A stretch of 64,000 nucleotides of DNA from Bradyrhizobium sp. BTAi1 (GCF_000015165.1 NC_009485.1:124001-188000), one strand, 5' to 3'. Positions 51,916-62,118 are shown, numbered from the stretch's first letter. The notes: generated by a model from the sequence alone, not told the origin. Numbers and translations: made by a program.

Positions 51916-54526
51916 TCACGATCCTCTTGGGAACAATGATCACCTTGCGGACGGGCTTGCCATCCAGCGCCAATTTTACTGCATCAAGGGCCAAAACGGC
52001 AGACTCAATTTCCGGATTCTGCGCGTTGCTGGCGACTGTGACTTCTCCGCGCTTCTTGCCGTTGACCTGCACGACAAGGGTCACGCTGTCCTCAACCAGC
52101 AAATCTCGTTCGATTTGCGGCCAGGAGGCCTCCGAGATCAGCCCGCCCTGGCCCAGCACCTGCCAGCATTCTTCAGCCAGATGCGGCATCATCGGCGAGA
52201 ACAGCTGCACCAGGATCTGGGCCGCCTCGCGGATCGCCCAGGCCAGGTCGGGCGCCGGCTTGGCCGGCCGCGCCAGCACCTCGGCCAGCGCATTGGCGAA
52301 TTCGCGGATATGCGCCAGGCAGACGTTGAAATGCAGCCGCTCGATGCCGCCGGTCACCTTGTCGAGCGCGCCATGCGCGGCCTTGCGCAGCGCCAGCGCG
52401 TCCGGGCCGAACGTGGCCGGGCGGGAGGAGGGCGCCTCTTGGCCTGCTGCGACCGATTCGTTGACCAGCCGCCAGAGACGCTGGACGAAGCGTGCCGCGC
52501 CCTGCACCCGCTCGTCGCTCCAGATCACGTCGCGGTCCGGCGGCGAGTCCGACAGCATGAACCAGCGGGCGACGTCGGCGCCGTAGCTCTCGATGATGTC
52601 GTCGGGATCGACCGTGTTCTTTTTCGACTTCGACATCTTCTCGATCGGGCCGATCGTGATGTCCTCGCCGGTCGCGGTCAGCACCGCGCGGCGGCCATTG
52701 CCGCCGACCTCGATCTTGACCTCGGCCGGATTGACGTAGGTGCCGTCGGCCTTCTGGTAGGTCTCATGCACCACCATGCCCTGCGTGAACATGCCGGCGA
52801 ACGGCTCGTCCATCGCGACGTGCCCGGTCGCCTTCATCGCGCGGGTGAAGAAGCGGCTGTAGAGCAGATGCAGGATCGCGTGCTCGACGCCGCCGATATA
52901 CTGGTCGACCGGCATCATCCGGTTGGCGACATCGGGTGTGGTCGGCGCGGTCTCGTTCCACGGATCGGTGAAGCGGGCGAAGTACCAGGACGAATCGACG
53001 AAGGTGTCCATGGTGTCGGTTTCGCGGGTCGCCTTGCCCCCGCATTTCGGGCAGGTGACGTGCTTCCAGGTCGGATGGTGGTCGAGCGCGTTGCCCGGCT
53101 TGTCGAAGGTGACGTCGTCCGGCAGCACCACGGGCAGGTCCTTAGCCGGCACCGGCACGACATCGCATGTCGGGCAATGGATCACCGGGATCGGGCAGCC
53201 CCAATAACGCTGCCGCGAGATGCCCCAGTCGCGCAGGCGGAAATTGACCTGGCGCTCGCCGACCGCCGCGCCGCCGCGCTGCTCGGCCTCGAGCCGCTTG
53301 GCAACCTCGTCCTTGGCCTGCGCGATGGTCATGCCGTCGAGGAAGCGCGAATTGATCAGGCGCCCGTCGCCGTCGAAGGCGGTGTCGGTGATCACGAACG
53401 ACGCCGGGTCCTGCCCCTCCGGGCAGACCACCGGCGTGTTGCCGAGACCGTATTTGTTGACGAAGTCGAGGTCGCGCTGGTCATGCGCCGGACAGCCGAA
53501 GATGGCGCCGGTGCCGTACTCCATCAGTACGAAATTGGCGACATAGACCGGCAGGGTCCAGCTCGGGTCGAACGGATGCACCGCGCGGATGCCGGTATCG
53601 AAGCCCTGCTTCTCCGCGGTGTCGATTGCCTCCTGGGCGGTGCCGATGCGCTTGATCTCGGCGATGAACGCGGCGAGTTCCGGGTTCTTGGCCGCGGCCG
53701 CCTGCGCCAGCGGATGGTCGGCCGAGATCGCCATGAACTTGGCGCCGAACAGCGTGTCCGGTCGCGTCGTGAAGATCTTCAGCTCGGTCTCGCCCGCCGG
53801 TGTGGTCTGCGGATCCAGCGCGAAGCGGATCAGCAGGCCCTCGGAGCGGCCGATCCAGTTGCGCTGCATCAGCCGCACCTTGTCGGGCCAGCGGTCCAGT
53901 CCGTCCAGCGCGTCCAGCAGCTCCTGCGAGTACTTCGTGATCTTGAACACCCACTGGTTCATCTCACGCTGTTCGACCACCGCACCGGAGCGCCAGCCGC
54001 GGCCGTCGATGACCTGCTCGTTGGCGAGCACGGTCATGTCGACCGGATCCCAGTTCACCTTGCGCTGCTCGCGCTCCACCAGCCCCGCCTGCATGAAGTC
54101 GAGGAACATCTTCTGCTGGTGCTTGTAGTAGGACGGGTCGCAGGTCGCGAACTCGCGGGCCCAGTCGAGCGACAGGCCGATCGAGCGCAGCTGCTTCTTC
54201 ATTGCCGCGATATTGTCGTAGGTCCATGCTTTCGGCGCGACCTTGCGCTCGATCGCGGCGTTCTCGGCCGGCAGGCCGAACGCGTCCCAGCCCATCGGGT
54301 GCAGTACGTTGAAACCCTTGGCGCGCATGAAGCGCGCCAGCACGTCGCCCAGCGTATAATTACGGACATGGCCGATATGGATGCGCCCCGATGGATAGGG
54401 AAACATCTCGAGTACGTAGTATTTCGGACGCGGATCGTCGTTCTTGGTGGCGAAGATCGCCTTCTCGTCCCACTGGCGCTGCCAGCGCGGCTCGGCTTCA
54501 CGGGCGTTGTAGCGTTCGGATGTCAT
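51902..54526 (-). CDS. leuS: Leucyl-tRNA synthetase
   Basis: LeuS charges tRNA-Leu. The 874-aa class Ia enzyme has [19 protein letters not shown] (HIGH motif), a CP1 editing domain with the threonine-rich [16 protein letters not shown], zinc-type cysteine pairs (CPTCD, CPKCGG) and [15 protein letters not shown] (KMSKS). The ATG at 54526 ([16 protein letters not shown]) is the family start; the open frame continues 39 bases upstream. It heads the leuS-lptE-holA row. Confidence 0.97.
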   Translation of the reverse strand: MTSERYNAREAEPRWQRQWDEKAIFATKNDDPRPKYYVLEMFPYPSGRIHIGHVRNYTLGDVLARFMRAKGFNVLHPMGWDAFGLPAENAAIERKVAPKAWTYDNIAAMKKQLRSIGLSLDWAREFATCDPSYYKHQQKMFLDFMQAGLVEREQRKVNWDPVDMTVLANEQVIDGRGWRSGAVVEQREMNQWVFKITKYSQELLDALDGLDRWPDKVRLMQRNWIGRSEGLLIRFALDPQTTPAGETELKIFTTRPDTLFGAKFMAISADHPLAQAAAAKNPELAAFIAEIKRIGTAQEAIDTAEKQGFDTGIRAVHPFDPSWTLPVYVANFVLMEYGTGAIFGCPAHDQRDLDFVNKYGLGNTPVVCPEGQDPASFVITDTAFDGDGRLINSRFLDGMTIAQAKDEVAKRLEAEQRGGAAVGERQVNFRLRDWGISRQRYWGCPIPVIHCPTCDVVPVPAKDLPVVLPDDVTFDKPGNALDHHPTWKHVTCPKCGGKATRETDTMDTFVDSSWYFARFTDPWNETAPTTPDVANRMMPVDQYIGGVEHAILHLLYSRFFTRAMKATGHVAMDEPFAGMFTQGMVVHETYQKADGTYVNPAEVKIEVGGNGRRAVLTATGEDITIGPIEKMSKSKKNTVDPDDIIESYGADVARWFMLSDSPPDRDVIWSDERVQGAARFVQRLWRLVNESVAAGQEAPSSRPATFGPDALALRKAAHGALDKVTGGIERLHFNVCLAHIREFANALAEVLARPAKPAPDLAWAIREAAQILVQLFSPMMPHLAEECWQVLGQGGLISEASWPQIERDLLVEDSVTLVVQVNGKKRGEVTVASNAQNPEIESAVLALDAVKLALDGKPVRKVIIVPKRIVNVVG

Positions 54527-54777
54527 GGAATCGCTTGTAATTTTCGAGGATTCGCGTCGTTTCAAGACGGCGGACTAGGCCACAAAAGCGGCACGCGGGT
54601 CAATGGGGCGGGAGATGATGATACCATTTCGAGCATCAACTAAGCGACGGTAATTGCGCGTTTTTTAGCGGCTCCGTCAGGGGTGTCGAAGGTTCGATTG
54701 AGGCACGGTTAAGACTTGAATGGGAGACTGAGTGCATAATCAAGATCCCCAGCCAGCATCTTGGAACACTCCGCATC

Positions 54778-55836
54778 GTGTCCGGCGCTACGTTCGACGA
54801 GCTTGACTTCGAGTACGCGACGACGGTCGCGGACAAGGCCATGCGTTCCATGGCTCAGCAGCGCGTGCCCCCCACGCCTAACAACTTCCATTTGTGGTTC
54901 AAGTACTCGCTGGGATCGGCGTCGGACCTGAAGCGTGCCGTCGACATTCTTGTCAGCAACAAGCGGAAGTTCGACAAGACCACAAACCAGGCGCTGTTCG
55001 ACACCTATATCGGCCAGCAGGGAACGGAAGCGGCTGTCGTCCATAAAGTCTCGCAACAGCTGCATGGCGTGATGGACTCCGCCAAGAGCTATCTGACCGC
55101 CGCCATCGCCGACAACCGCACGCATATGGCGGCGATCGACGGCGTCGCCGAGCGCAGCGAGCAGGGTGTCGATCCGAAGATCCTGATCGAGAATCTCGTC
55201 AGCGAACTCGCCCAGGCCACCGCGCGGGCGGCCAAGCTCGAAGCGAGCTTCGCCGAGAAGTCGCGCGAGCTCGACACGATCAGAGACTCGCTCAACAAAT
55301 CGGAGCAGCGCGCGCGCACCGATACGCTGACTGGTCTGCCAAATCGCCGCGCGCTCGAGGAATTCTTCCGTCACGCCCAGATCGAGTCGATGGAGAGGGA
55401 CGAGCCGCTCAGCATCCTGCTGATCGACGTCGATCACTTCAAGAAGTTCAATGACAATTACGGTCACGGTGTCGGTGATCAGGTGCTGCGCCTGGTGGCC
55501 AAGGCACTGCGCGAGCGGGTCCGCGACCAGGATCTTCCGGCACGCTATGGTGGCGAGGAGCTGATCGCAGTGCTGCCGCAGACCGATCTCGAAGGCTGCC
55601 ATGCCATTGCGGAACGGATCCGGCGCACGATCGCGGATTGTCAGTTCACCCGGCGTTCAACCGGCGAGGTGCTGCCCCAGATCACCGTGTCGATCGGCGT
55701 GGGCCAGTTCCAGTTCGGCGAATCGATGGCCGATCTGATCGACCGCTGCGACCGCGCCCTCTATCTCGCCAAGAAGCTCGGCCGCAACCGCGTCATTACC
55801 GAGCTCGAGCTCGACCGCAAGCTCGCGGTCGGCTGA
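54778..55836 (+). CDS. Diguanylate cyclase with N-terminal helical domain
   Basis: The C-terminal GGDEF domain makes cyclic di-GMP: LTGLPNRRALEEFF, the IDVDHFKKFNDNYGHGVGD strand, and the active-site GGEEL at residues 258-262. An RxxD inhibitory site (RDQD) stands five residues before it, so product feedback is expected. The first 170 residues are a helical region without membrane segments, ending in a coiled coil, so it is cytoplasmic. The start is GTG. It converges on the second cyclase gene. Confidence 0.9.
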   Translation: MSGATFDELDFEYATTVADKAMRSMAQQRVPPTPNNFHLWFKYSLGSASDLKRAVDILVSNKRKFDKTTNQALFDTYIGQQGTEAAVVHKVSQQLHGVMDSAKSYLTAAIADNRTHMAAIDGVAERSEQGVDPKILIENLVSELAQATARAAKLEASFAEKSRELDTIRDSLNKSEQRARTDTLTGLPNRRALEEFFRHAQIESMERDEPLSILLIDVDHFKKFNDNYGHGVGDQVLRLVAKALRERVRDQDLPARYGGEELIAVLPQTDLEGCHAIAERIRRTIADCQFTRRSTGEVLPQITVSIGVGQFQFGESMADLIDRCDRALYLAKKLGRNRVITELELDRKLAVG

Positions 55837-55850
55837 CCATCTTGCGCTGC

Positions 55851-57548
55851 TCATCCCGCGCGCGCCACGCCAGTTGCTTCGCGAGCAGAGTCCACCAGCC
55901 CATGCGCAATGACGGTGTTGCGGCCGTGGTGCTTTGCGGCATAGAGCGCGGCGTCGGCGGCTTCGATCAGGTCGGTCGTCGCGAGCGCGTCGTTGGGCCG
56001 CGCAGAGGCCACGCCCACGCTGACGGTGACGCAGCGATACGCCGAAGTCGCATGCGGCAGGTTCAGCTCGAGCACCGCATAACGGATCTGCTCGCCGATC
56101 TCGAAAGCCTGCCGCGCATCGATGCCGGGAATCAAGAGACAGAACTCCTCGCCGCCATAACGTCCGGCAAAGGCGTCGGTGGCTTGCGCGATCTGCGCCA
56201 AGGTCTCGCCAAGCCGGGACAGGCAGGCATCGCCTTCCGGATGGCCATAGGTGTCGTTGTAGAGCTTGAAGTGATCGACATCGATCATCAGCAGCGAGAG
56301 CTCGGCGCCGGTCTGCAGGGCGCGCGCCCATTCGACGTCGATATGGTTCTGGAAGCCGCGCCGGTTGGCCAGTCCGGACAGCATGTCGATCGAAGCCATC
56401 ACGGTGAGCCGGTCATTGGCGGCAATGAGCTCGCGCTCACGCTGGCCGAGTTTGGCGGCCATGGCATTGAACGACTTCGCCAGCGGCACGAATTCCGAGG
56501 GCAGGTTCTTGGTGGCGACACGCGCCGACCATTGGCCGAGCCCGAAGCGCTTCGCGGTCGCCGCGAGCATGTTGACGGGCTTGACGATCAGCTTCTCCGC
56601 CGCAATCAGCGCGCCGAGCAGCACGATCAGGCAAACCAGCCCGGCCTGCAGATAGGCGTTGCGGATGTCCCGGTCGATCGCGGCCGTAACGCGGGTTTCA
56701 TCGATGCTGACGATCAGGCGCGAGCCGGTGTCGGCGATGCGCGTGAAATTGATCGCGCGTTTTGATCCGTCGGCGGCCGTGAACGAGACGGTGTCCGAAG
56801 GCTTGTCGGAACTCATCGCGGTCTCGGCCACCGCCGACAGCAGGGGCACGCTGTCGAGCGGCCGTCCGATCAGCTCGGTGCGATCGGTCGGCGCGGCCAG
56901 CACGGTTCCCTCGCTGTCGATCAGCACCGCCGTGATTCCCGGACGGCTGCCAAGATTGCTCATGATCTTGGACATCCATTCCAGATTGACACTCGCCAGC
57001 ATGACGGCGTCGGGCTCCCCGGTGATCGCTGCGACCGGATAGGCGGCCATGACGATCGGCATGTGCGTCGGTTTCGACAGCAGATAGTCGCTGAACACGA
57101 AGTCGCGGGTCTCCTGCGCACCGCGGAAATAAGGCCGCTCGCTGAAGTCGAGACCGACATATTGATTATTGGTGGAGCATTGGATGCGTCCGTCCCGTCC
57201 GGCGATCATCAGGGTGCGGATCCAGGGCAGCGTTGTCGGCAGGCTGGCGCGCAGCATATCGCAGCTGCGGCTGACGCCGGACGCCGACGCGCGGACATAG
57301 GCGGTGGATTTCAGCACCGTTTCGACCGACATGATGACCTCGCGCTGCATGTCGGCGCTTTGTCGGGCGATATTGAAGAACTCTTCGGAAGCGAGCGCAA
57401 TCTGTCGCGTGCGGGCGGTTTCGAGCGACCGCGCGCGTTCCAGCATCAACGGCGCAACCAGGATCACGGCCAGCAGCGCCAGCCGTGCCCGAATCCCCAA
57501 CAGCCGGTTCAGCTTCACTCTATTGCGATTGAAGCGGATGCTTGGCAT
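55851..57548 (-). CDS. Membrane-bound diguanylate cyclase with Cache-type sensor
   Basis: The 565-aa protein has an N-terminal helix (ARLALLAVILVAPLML), a periplasmic double-Cache-like sensor (about residues 50-270) with STNNQYVGLDFSERPYFRGA, a second helix (LQAGLVCLIVLLGALIA), a HAMP linker and a GGDEF domain with YGGEEFCLLI. The RxxD inhibitory motif is not at the usual position (ATDA is there). The ATG at 57548 follows CAGGGGG. It is divergent from the YggS-type gene. Confidence 0.9.
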   Translation of the reverse strand: MPSIRFNRNRVKLNRLLGIRARLALLAVILVAPLMLERARSLETARTRQIALASEEFFNIARQSADMQREVIMSVETVLKSTAYVRASASGVSRSCDMLRASLPTTLPWIRTLMIAGRDGRIQCSTNNQYVGLDFSERPYFRGAQETRDFVFSDYLLSKPTHMPIVMAAYPVAAITGEPDAVMLASVNLEWMSKIMSNLGSRPGITAVLIDSEGTVLAAPTDRTELIGRPLDSVPLLSAVAETAMSSDKPSDTVSFTAADGSKRAINFTRIADTGSRLIVSIDETRVTAAIDRDIRNAYLQAGLVCLIVLLGALIAAEKLIVKPVNMLAATAKRFGLGQWSARVATKNLPSEFVPLAKSFNAMAAKLGQRERELIAANDRLTVMASIDMLSGLANRRGFQNHIDVEWARALQTGAELSLLMIDVDHFKLYNDTYGHPEGDACLSRLGETLAQIAQATDAFAGRYGGEEFCLLIPGIDARQAFEIGEQIRYAVLELNLPHATSAYRCVTVSVGVASARPNDALATTDLIEAADAALYAAKHHGRNTVIAHGLVDSAREATGVARAG

Positions 57549-57657
57549 TTTTTCCCCCTGCCCCCGATCGCGCAAGGTAGGGAGAAGGGTTCAAGAAGCC
57601 TTTCCCGAACTCCGTAAAATTGCAGCCAAACCCGTAAATCTACCGACGGACACCCTC

Positions 57658-58344
57658 GTGCCAGATGCCCCGACCAGCTTCACCTCGTCTTCACCATCCG
57701 CGCTCACTGCAGTCGAGCAGGAGATCCTGCGGGCGTGCCGCGACGCCAAACGCGAGCGAGCCTCGGTCACCTTGATCGCCGTGTCCAAGACGTTTGCGGC
57801 GGATGCGATCGAGCCGGTCATCGCGGCCGGCCAGCGCGTGTTCGGCGAGAACCGGGTCCAGGAAGCCAAAGGAAAATGGCCGGCGCTGATGGCGGCGCAT
57901 CCGGGGCTGTCGCTGCATCTGATTGGGCCGTTGCAGTCCAACAAGGCCAAGGAGGCGGTGGCGCTGTTTGACGCCATTCATTCGGTGGATCGTCCGAGCC
58001 TGTGCGCCGCGCTCGCCAAGGAAATTGCGGCGCAGAACAGGCATCCGCAGCTGTTCGTTCAGATCAACACCGGCGAGGAGCCGCAAAAGGCCGGCATCGC
58101 GCCCGGTGAAGCCGACGCGTTCGTGGCGGCCTGCCGCAAGGATTATGGGTTGGAGATTTCCGGCCTGATGTGCATTCCGCCGGTCGACGAGGCACCGGGT
58201 CCGCATTTCGCGCTGACCGCCAAGATCGCGGCGCGCAACGGCCTTGCGAATCTGTCGATGGGCATGAGCGCCGATTTCGCCACGGCCATTCAGTTCGGCG
58301 CCACGCATGTGCGCGTCGGCTCGGCGATCTTCGGCCATCGCTGA
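57658..58344 (+). CDS. yggS: YggS/PROSC-family PLP homeostasis protein
   Basis: This PLP-binding protein of the alanine-racemase N-terminal fold helps balance B6 vitamers and has no known catalytic reaction. The 228-aa product has Lys44 in VTLIAVSKTFAADAI, the family patterns FGENRVQEAKGKWP, LHLIGPLQSNKAKEAV and VQINTGEEPQKAGI, and LSMGMSADFATAIQFGATHV. The start is a GTG at 57658. Confidence 0.93.
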   Translation: MPDAPTSFTSSSPSALTAVEQEILRACRDAKRERASVTLIAVSKTFAADAIEPVIAAGQRVFGENRVQEAKGKWPALMAAHPGLSLHLIGPLQSNKAKEAVALFDAIHSVDRPSLCAALAKEIAAQNRHPQLFVQINTGEEPQKAGIAPGEADAFVAACRKDYGLEISGLMCIPPVDEAPGPHFALTAKIAARNGLANLSMGMSADFATAIQFGATHVRVGSAIFGHR

Positions 58345-58390
58345 CGGGACACGCAGCGGCTGAGGCCACCACGCGCGAGAATGAGCGTCG

Positions 58391-59176
58391 TTAGGCGAAG
58401 CGCACCGAGACCCGTCCGAGGTCCCCGAAATCGACGTCCATCCTGTCGCCACTGCCGATCGGCAGTGGCGGATGGCAGGTGCCGGTCGTGACCACCTGCC
58501 CTGCCCGTAACGTCAGTCCCAGCGCCCGGAGTTCGTTGACCAGCCACGCCAGCGCCACGCGGGGATCGCCGAGCACGTTGCGACCGTGGCCGATGAAGTC
58601 CCGGCCGCTGAGCGTAATCCGGGGGCGTTCCTCGACCAGATCACGGCTGCGCCAATCCGCGGTCGCCGGAGCGCCCAGCACAAACAGGTGGGCGCAGGCA
58701 TTGTCGGCGATCAGCTGCGCCTCGCCGGCCGTGACGAAATCGGCGAACCGCGAATCAGGGATCTCGATGGCTGGATGCAGCGTGGCCACGGCGGCGAGCA
58801 CCTCGGCGACGTCGTAGGGCATGGTCCGCGGCGCCAGGTCGTTGGCCATGCGAAAGGCGAATTCCGGCTCCGCGACCCGCATCGCGTTGCCGGCCATCGA
58901 TGCCGTGCCGTCATCGGGCAGCACGGTCTCGGCGAGAATCCGGCCCGCCAGCGGTCCGGCCACGTTGATGTGGCGCTGCCCGGCTTCGCTGGTCGCCGCG
59001 ATCTTCCAGCCGAACAAGGGCGCGCTGGATTGCGACTCGATCTCGGCCTGGATGGCGTAGCCCTCGGTGCGGTTGCGTGGCTGCAGATCTGGGGGCAATG
59101 CCGCGAACTTGCTGCCCTCGCGCCAATGCTCACGCAGGATCCGCGAAGCCGATACGGCCTGGCTCGGCGTGAGCAT
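58391..59176 (-). CDS. MhpD-like 2-keto-4-pentenoate hydratase family protein
   Basis: The 261-aa product matches the hydratase/decarboxylase branch of the fumarylacetoacetate hydrolase superfamily: GWKIAATSEAGQRHINVAGP, EPEFAFRMANDLAPR with the metal-binding acidic residue, and HPAIEIPDSRF. The C-terminal VVTTGTCHPPLPIGSGDRM is also typical. No aromatic-degradation neighbours are present, so the substrate is open. It converges with yggS. Confidence 0.85.
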   Translation of the reverse strand: MLTPSQAVSASRILREHWREGSKFAALPPDLQPRNRTEGYAIQAEIESQSSAPLFGWKIAATSEAGQRHINVAGPLAGRILAETVLPDDGTASMAGNAMRVAEPEFAFRMANDLAPRTMPYDVAEVLAAVATLHPAIEIPDSRFADFVTAGEAQLIADNACAHLFVLGAPATADWRSRDLVEERPRITLSGRDFIGHGRNVLGDPRVALAWLVNELRALGLTLRAGQVVTTGTCHPPLPIGSGDRMDVDFGDLGRVSVRFA

Positions 59177-59198
59177 GGTGTCCTCCCTCAGAATCTTG

Positions 59199-59720
59199 TC
59201 ATTCGATGATGATCCTGGTGCGCGGGCCGATGCTTTGCAACAGCCGCAACATTGCCGACCGGGTCATGGCCACGCAGCCGGCGGTGGGGCCGAAATTCGG
59301 CCGCGCCAAATGCAGGAACACAGCGCTGCCCCGTCCGGCGATCCGGGGCCGCGTGTTGTGGTCGATCTCAATGATGAAGTCATAGAGATGGTCGCTGCGC
59401 GCCAGCCGGTCCCCCGGCTGATCGCCGCCCAGCCGAAACGGCCGGTTGTAGCGGCGATCGGCCGGATCCTCGCACCAGGCGTCCTCGGGGCCGATCGGAC
59501 GGACGGGGAGCCGGGTCTGCGGCCGCCGGTGGCGGTCGGCCCGCCACCACAGCCGGCGTGGCCGGAAGAGGCCGCGCGGCGTGCCGCCGTCGCCCTCGCG
59601 CTTATTGGCCAGGATGCCGCCGCGGCCCAGGGCAACGGGGATGATCAGTCCCTCCATGATCAGCCAGCCGCGCCGCCGATTCCCGGCGGCGGCCCGGACC
59701 CGGATCGTGGTAGTTGGCAT
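59199..59720 (-). CDS. L,D-transpeptidase (YkuD domain)
   Basis: YkuD enzymes form 3-3 peptidoglycan cross-links or attach proteins. The 173-aa protein has the catalytic signature HLARPNFGPTAGCVAMTRS with the histidine and cysteine in place. A long basic middle part is rich in arginine, and no signal peptide is evident in the chosen start (ATG 59720). A longer ATG at 59774 does not add one. The localisation is therefore unclear. Confidence 0.85.
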   Translation of the reverse strand: MPTTTIRVRAAAGNRRRGWLIMEGLIIPVALGRGGILANKREGDGGTPRGLFRPRRLWWRADRHRRPQTRLPVRPIGPEDAWCEDPADRRYNRPFRLGGDQPGDRLARSDHLYDFIIEIDHNTRPRIAGRGSAVFLHLARPNFGPTAGCVAMTRSAMLRLLQSIGPRTRIIIE

Positions 59721-59998
59721 ACCAGATGATCCCTTTGCGTCATGATATGAAACAACGCGCCTCTTCATTGCCATGCATTGCCCGTCAATTGCCTTAATGT
59801 CGGCAAATGGTCCCGCGCGGGGTCACACAGGACATTCACCTCATTCCCTTCCCAAATCTGGAGTACAGTGTCGGGCGCTTGTGAATCGGTAACAGCCCCC
59901 TACTTCAAGACGAAACAGGGCTGATGAGCCTGTTTTGCCCACCGTCGAAGGCGCCCATCATTCGATCCCCGCCGGCGCCAGCAAGAGGATTTGTACCA

Positions 59999-60685
59999 AT
60001 GGCCAATGCCCGCAAGATCCTGATCGTTGATGACGACACCGATCTGCGCGACACACTGATGGAGCAGCTGTCGCTGCATGACGAGTTCGAGGCTCAGGCG
60101 GTCGATACCGGCGCCAAGGGCGCCAGCGCGGCGAAGGCCAATTCCCCCGATCTGGTCCTGATGGATGTCGGGCTGCCCGACACCGATGGTCGCGAGGTGG
60201 TGCGCAGCCTGCGCAAGGGCGGTTTCAAGGCCCCGATCATCATGCTGACCGGGCACGACACCGATTCGGATACGATCCTGGGCCTGGAATCCGGCGCCAA
60301 TGACTATGTCGCCAAGCCGTTCCGCTTCGCCGTGCTGCTGGCGCGCATCCGCGCCCAGCTGCGCCAGCACGAGGCCAGCGAGGATGCGGTGTTTTCGGTC
60401 GGTCCGTACAGCTTCCGCCCCGGCTCGAAGATGCTGACCGGCGCGAACGCCCGCAAGGTCAGGCTCACGGAAAAGGAAACGGCCATCCTGCGGTTCCTTT
60501 ACCGTGCCGGCCAGCAGCCGGTGTCGCGCGAGACGCTGCTGCAGGAGGTGTGGGGCTACAATTCCGGCGTCACCACCCACACGCTGGAAACGCATATTTA
60601 CCGTTTGCGGCAGAAGATCGAGAAAGATGCCGCAAATCCAGAGATTCTGGTCACGGAGGCCGGTGGCTACAAGCTGGTGCCGTGA
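59999..60685 (+). CDS. OmpR-family response regulator (OtpR/CenR-like)
   Basis: The 228-aa regulator has a receiver domain (KILIVDDDTDLRDTLMEQL; phospho-acceptor aspartate in LVLMDVGLPDTDG) and a winged-helix DNA-binding domain with VTTHTLETHIYRLRQKIEKD. AGAGGA precedes the ATG. The protein resembles envelope-control regulators of alphaproteobacteria (CenR, Brucella OtpR); that match is from pattern and from the cyclic-nucleotide gene that follows, as in Brucella. No kinase gene is adjacent. Confidence 0.9.
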   Translation: MANARKILIVDDDTDLRDTLMEQLSLHDEFEAQAVDTGAKGASAAKANSPDLVLMDVGLPDTDGREVVRSLRKGGFKAPIIMLTGHDTDSDTILGLESGANDYVAKPFRFAVLLARIRAQLRQHEASEDAVFSVGPYSFRPGSKMLTGANARKVRLTEKETAILRFLYRAGQQPVSRETLLQEVWGYNSGVTTHTLETHIYRLRQKIEKDAANPEILVTEAGGYKLVP

Positions 60686-60750
60686 TACGTTCGGGGATGG
60701 CGGTCCGCCGTCTATGATATTGGATTAATTCTGCCTTCCCCGGGCTCTCG

Positions 60751-61194
60751 ATGTCGATCGAAGATGATATTGCGCTGTTGGAGCGCGTCCCGACGCTGCG
60801 GCTGTTGGGACGCGAATCCCTGCGCATGCTTGCGATCGGGTCCGAGCCGCGCAACATCCAGAGCGGCGAGGCGCTGTTCCGCGAGGGCGACACGGCTGAT
60901 TGCGGCTATGTGGTGCAGCGCGGCTCGCTGCGCGTCAGCGACCAGGTCGGAGCCGAGGTTGTCGCGACGCCGGGCATGCTGATCGGCGAGCTGGCGCTGC
61001 TGGTGGAGATGCGACGCCCTGCGACCGCGACGGCCCTGGAATATGCGTCGGTGGTTCGGCTTTCGCGCAGCCTGTTCCAGCGCGTGTTGGAAAGCGATGC
61101 CGTCGCGGCACGGCGGCTGCGCGAGGAGTTCGCCAATCGGGCGACACGGCTGGCCGGCGACATCCTGAAGGCCGGCGCCAAGCTGATGTCGTGA
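60751..61194 (+). CDS. Cyclic nucleotide-binding domain protein
   Basis: The 147-aa product is a single Crp-like cNMP domain: ALFREGDTADCGYVVQRGSL, then GMLIGELALLVEMRRPATAT with the phosphate-binding Gly-Glu...Arg set. A C-terminal helix follows, and no DNA-binding domain is present. It thus resembles a regulatory subunit. It starts 65 bases after the response regulator and is likely in its operon. Confidence 0.9.
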   Translation: MSIEDDIALLERVPTLRLLGRESLRMLAIGSEPRNIQSGEALFREGDTADCGYVVQRGSLRVSDQVGAEVVATPGMLIGELALLVEMRRPATATALEYASVVRLSRSLFQRVLESDAVAARRLREEFANRATRLAGDILKAGAKLMS

Positions 61195-61203
61195 CCTCTG
61201 GAC

Positions 61204-61294
61204 CATGAGGCGTTTCCACGGAAACGCATCATGATCATTCCGCGTTGTTGACCAGGGTCTTTTCGGAAAATGCGGTCTCCACTTGTCCGGATCA
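61204..61294 (-). repeat. Double-hairpin intergenic repeat, copy 2
   Basis: Read on the reverse strand, this matches the 50.0-kb element in order: a diverged hairpin A (GCATGATCCGGACAAGTGG at its start, TTTTCCGAAAAG inside), a spacer, and hairpin B GCGTTTCC-GT-GGAAACGC. It lies between convergent genes, directly after the xthA stop as seen from that gene's strand. Confidence 0.8.
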
Positions 61295-61302
61295 TGCCCG
61301 AA

Positions 61303-62118
61303 TTACACGTCGAGCGTCACCGTCACCGGGACATGATCTGACGGACGCTCCCAGCTGCGGGCGTCGCGCAGGATGCTGAAATCGGTGACATTGTCCTTCA
61401 GCGCGCGCGACACCCAGATGTGGTCGAGCCGCCGGCCGCGATTCCCGACGGTCCAGTCGGCGGCGCGATAGCTCCACCAGGTGTAGACCTTCTCCGACAT
61501 CGGGATCCGCTCGCGGGCGACATCGACCCATGCGCCGTGGCTCTGCGCCGCCAGCAGCTTCTCGCATTCGATCGGCGTGTGCGACACCACCTTCAGAAGC
61601 TGCTTATGCGACCAGACGTCGTGCTCGTGAGGCGCGACATTGAGGTCGCCGACCAGGATGTGGCGGTCGTCGCCGCGCGGGTGCAACGGCTCGCACGCTT
61701 TCATCTCGTCGAGGAATTGCAGCTTGTGCTCGAATTTCGGATTGAGCGCGGGGTCGGGAATGTCGCCGCCGGCAGGCACGTAGAAATTATGCAGCACCAG
61801 CGGCCGGGCCAGCTGCGCCTTCTCGCCGAAGGCCACCGAAATATGCCGGGAATCCACCTTGTCGCAGAACGTCCTGACGCCGGTGCTGTCGAACGGCCAT
61901 TTCGAAATCACGGCGACGCCGTGATAGCCCTTCTGGCCGTTCAGCGCGATATGCTCATAGCCGAGCCGCTTGAATCGCTTCAGCGGAAAGGCGTCGTCGA
62001 TGCACTTGGTCTCCTGCAGGCACAGCACATCGGGCCTGACCTGCTTGATGAGCTTGGCGACGAGGTCGATGCGCAGGCGCACCGAATTGATGTTCCAGGT
62101 GGTCAGGACGAGACGCAT
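61303..62118 (-). CDS. xthA: Exodeoxyribonuclease III
   Basis: XthA is the AP endonuclease/3' exonuclease of base-excision repair. The 271-aa protein has TWNINSVRLRI at its start, VLCLQETKCIDDAFPL with the metal-binding glutamate, HILVGDLNVAPHEHDVW, and a C-terminal SDHVPVTVTLDV with the catalytic Asp-His. Confidence 0.95.
   Translation of the reverse strand: MRLVLTTWNINSVRLRIDLVAKLIKQVRPDVLCLQETKCIDDAFPLKRFKRLGYEHIALNGQKGYHGVAVISKWPFDSTGVRTFCDKVDSRHISVAFGEKAQLARPLVLHNFYVPAGGDIPDPALNPKFEHKLQFLDEMKACEPLHPRGDDRHILVGDLNVAPHEHDVWSHKQLLKVVSHTPIECEKLLAAQSHGAWVDVARERIPMSEKVYTWWSYRAADWTVGNRGRRLDHIWVSRALKDNVTDFSILRDARSWERPSDHVPVTVTLDV

Noticed and set aside
51695..54643. A very long plus-strand open frame opposite leuS
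   Set aside because: It mirrors the reverse strand of leuS and lptE, which are clear genes; its translation has no family pattern and is typical of high-GC antisense frames.
61204..61235. GCGTTTCCACGGAAACGC taken for a parS-like site
   Set aside because: The centre is CCACGG rather than CACGTG; it belongs to the dispersed hairpin family also found at 50 kb.
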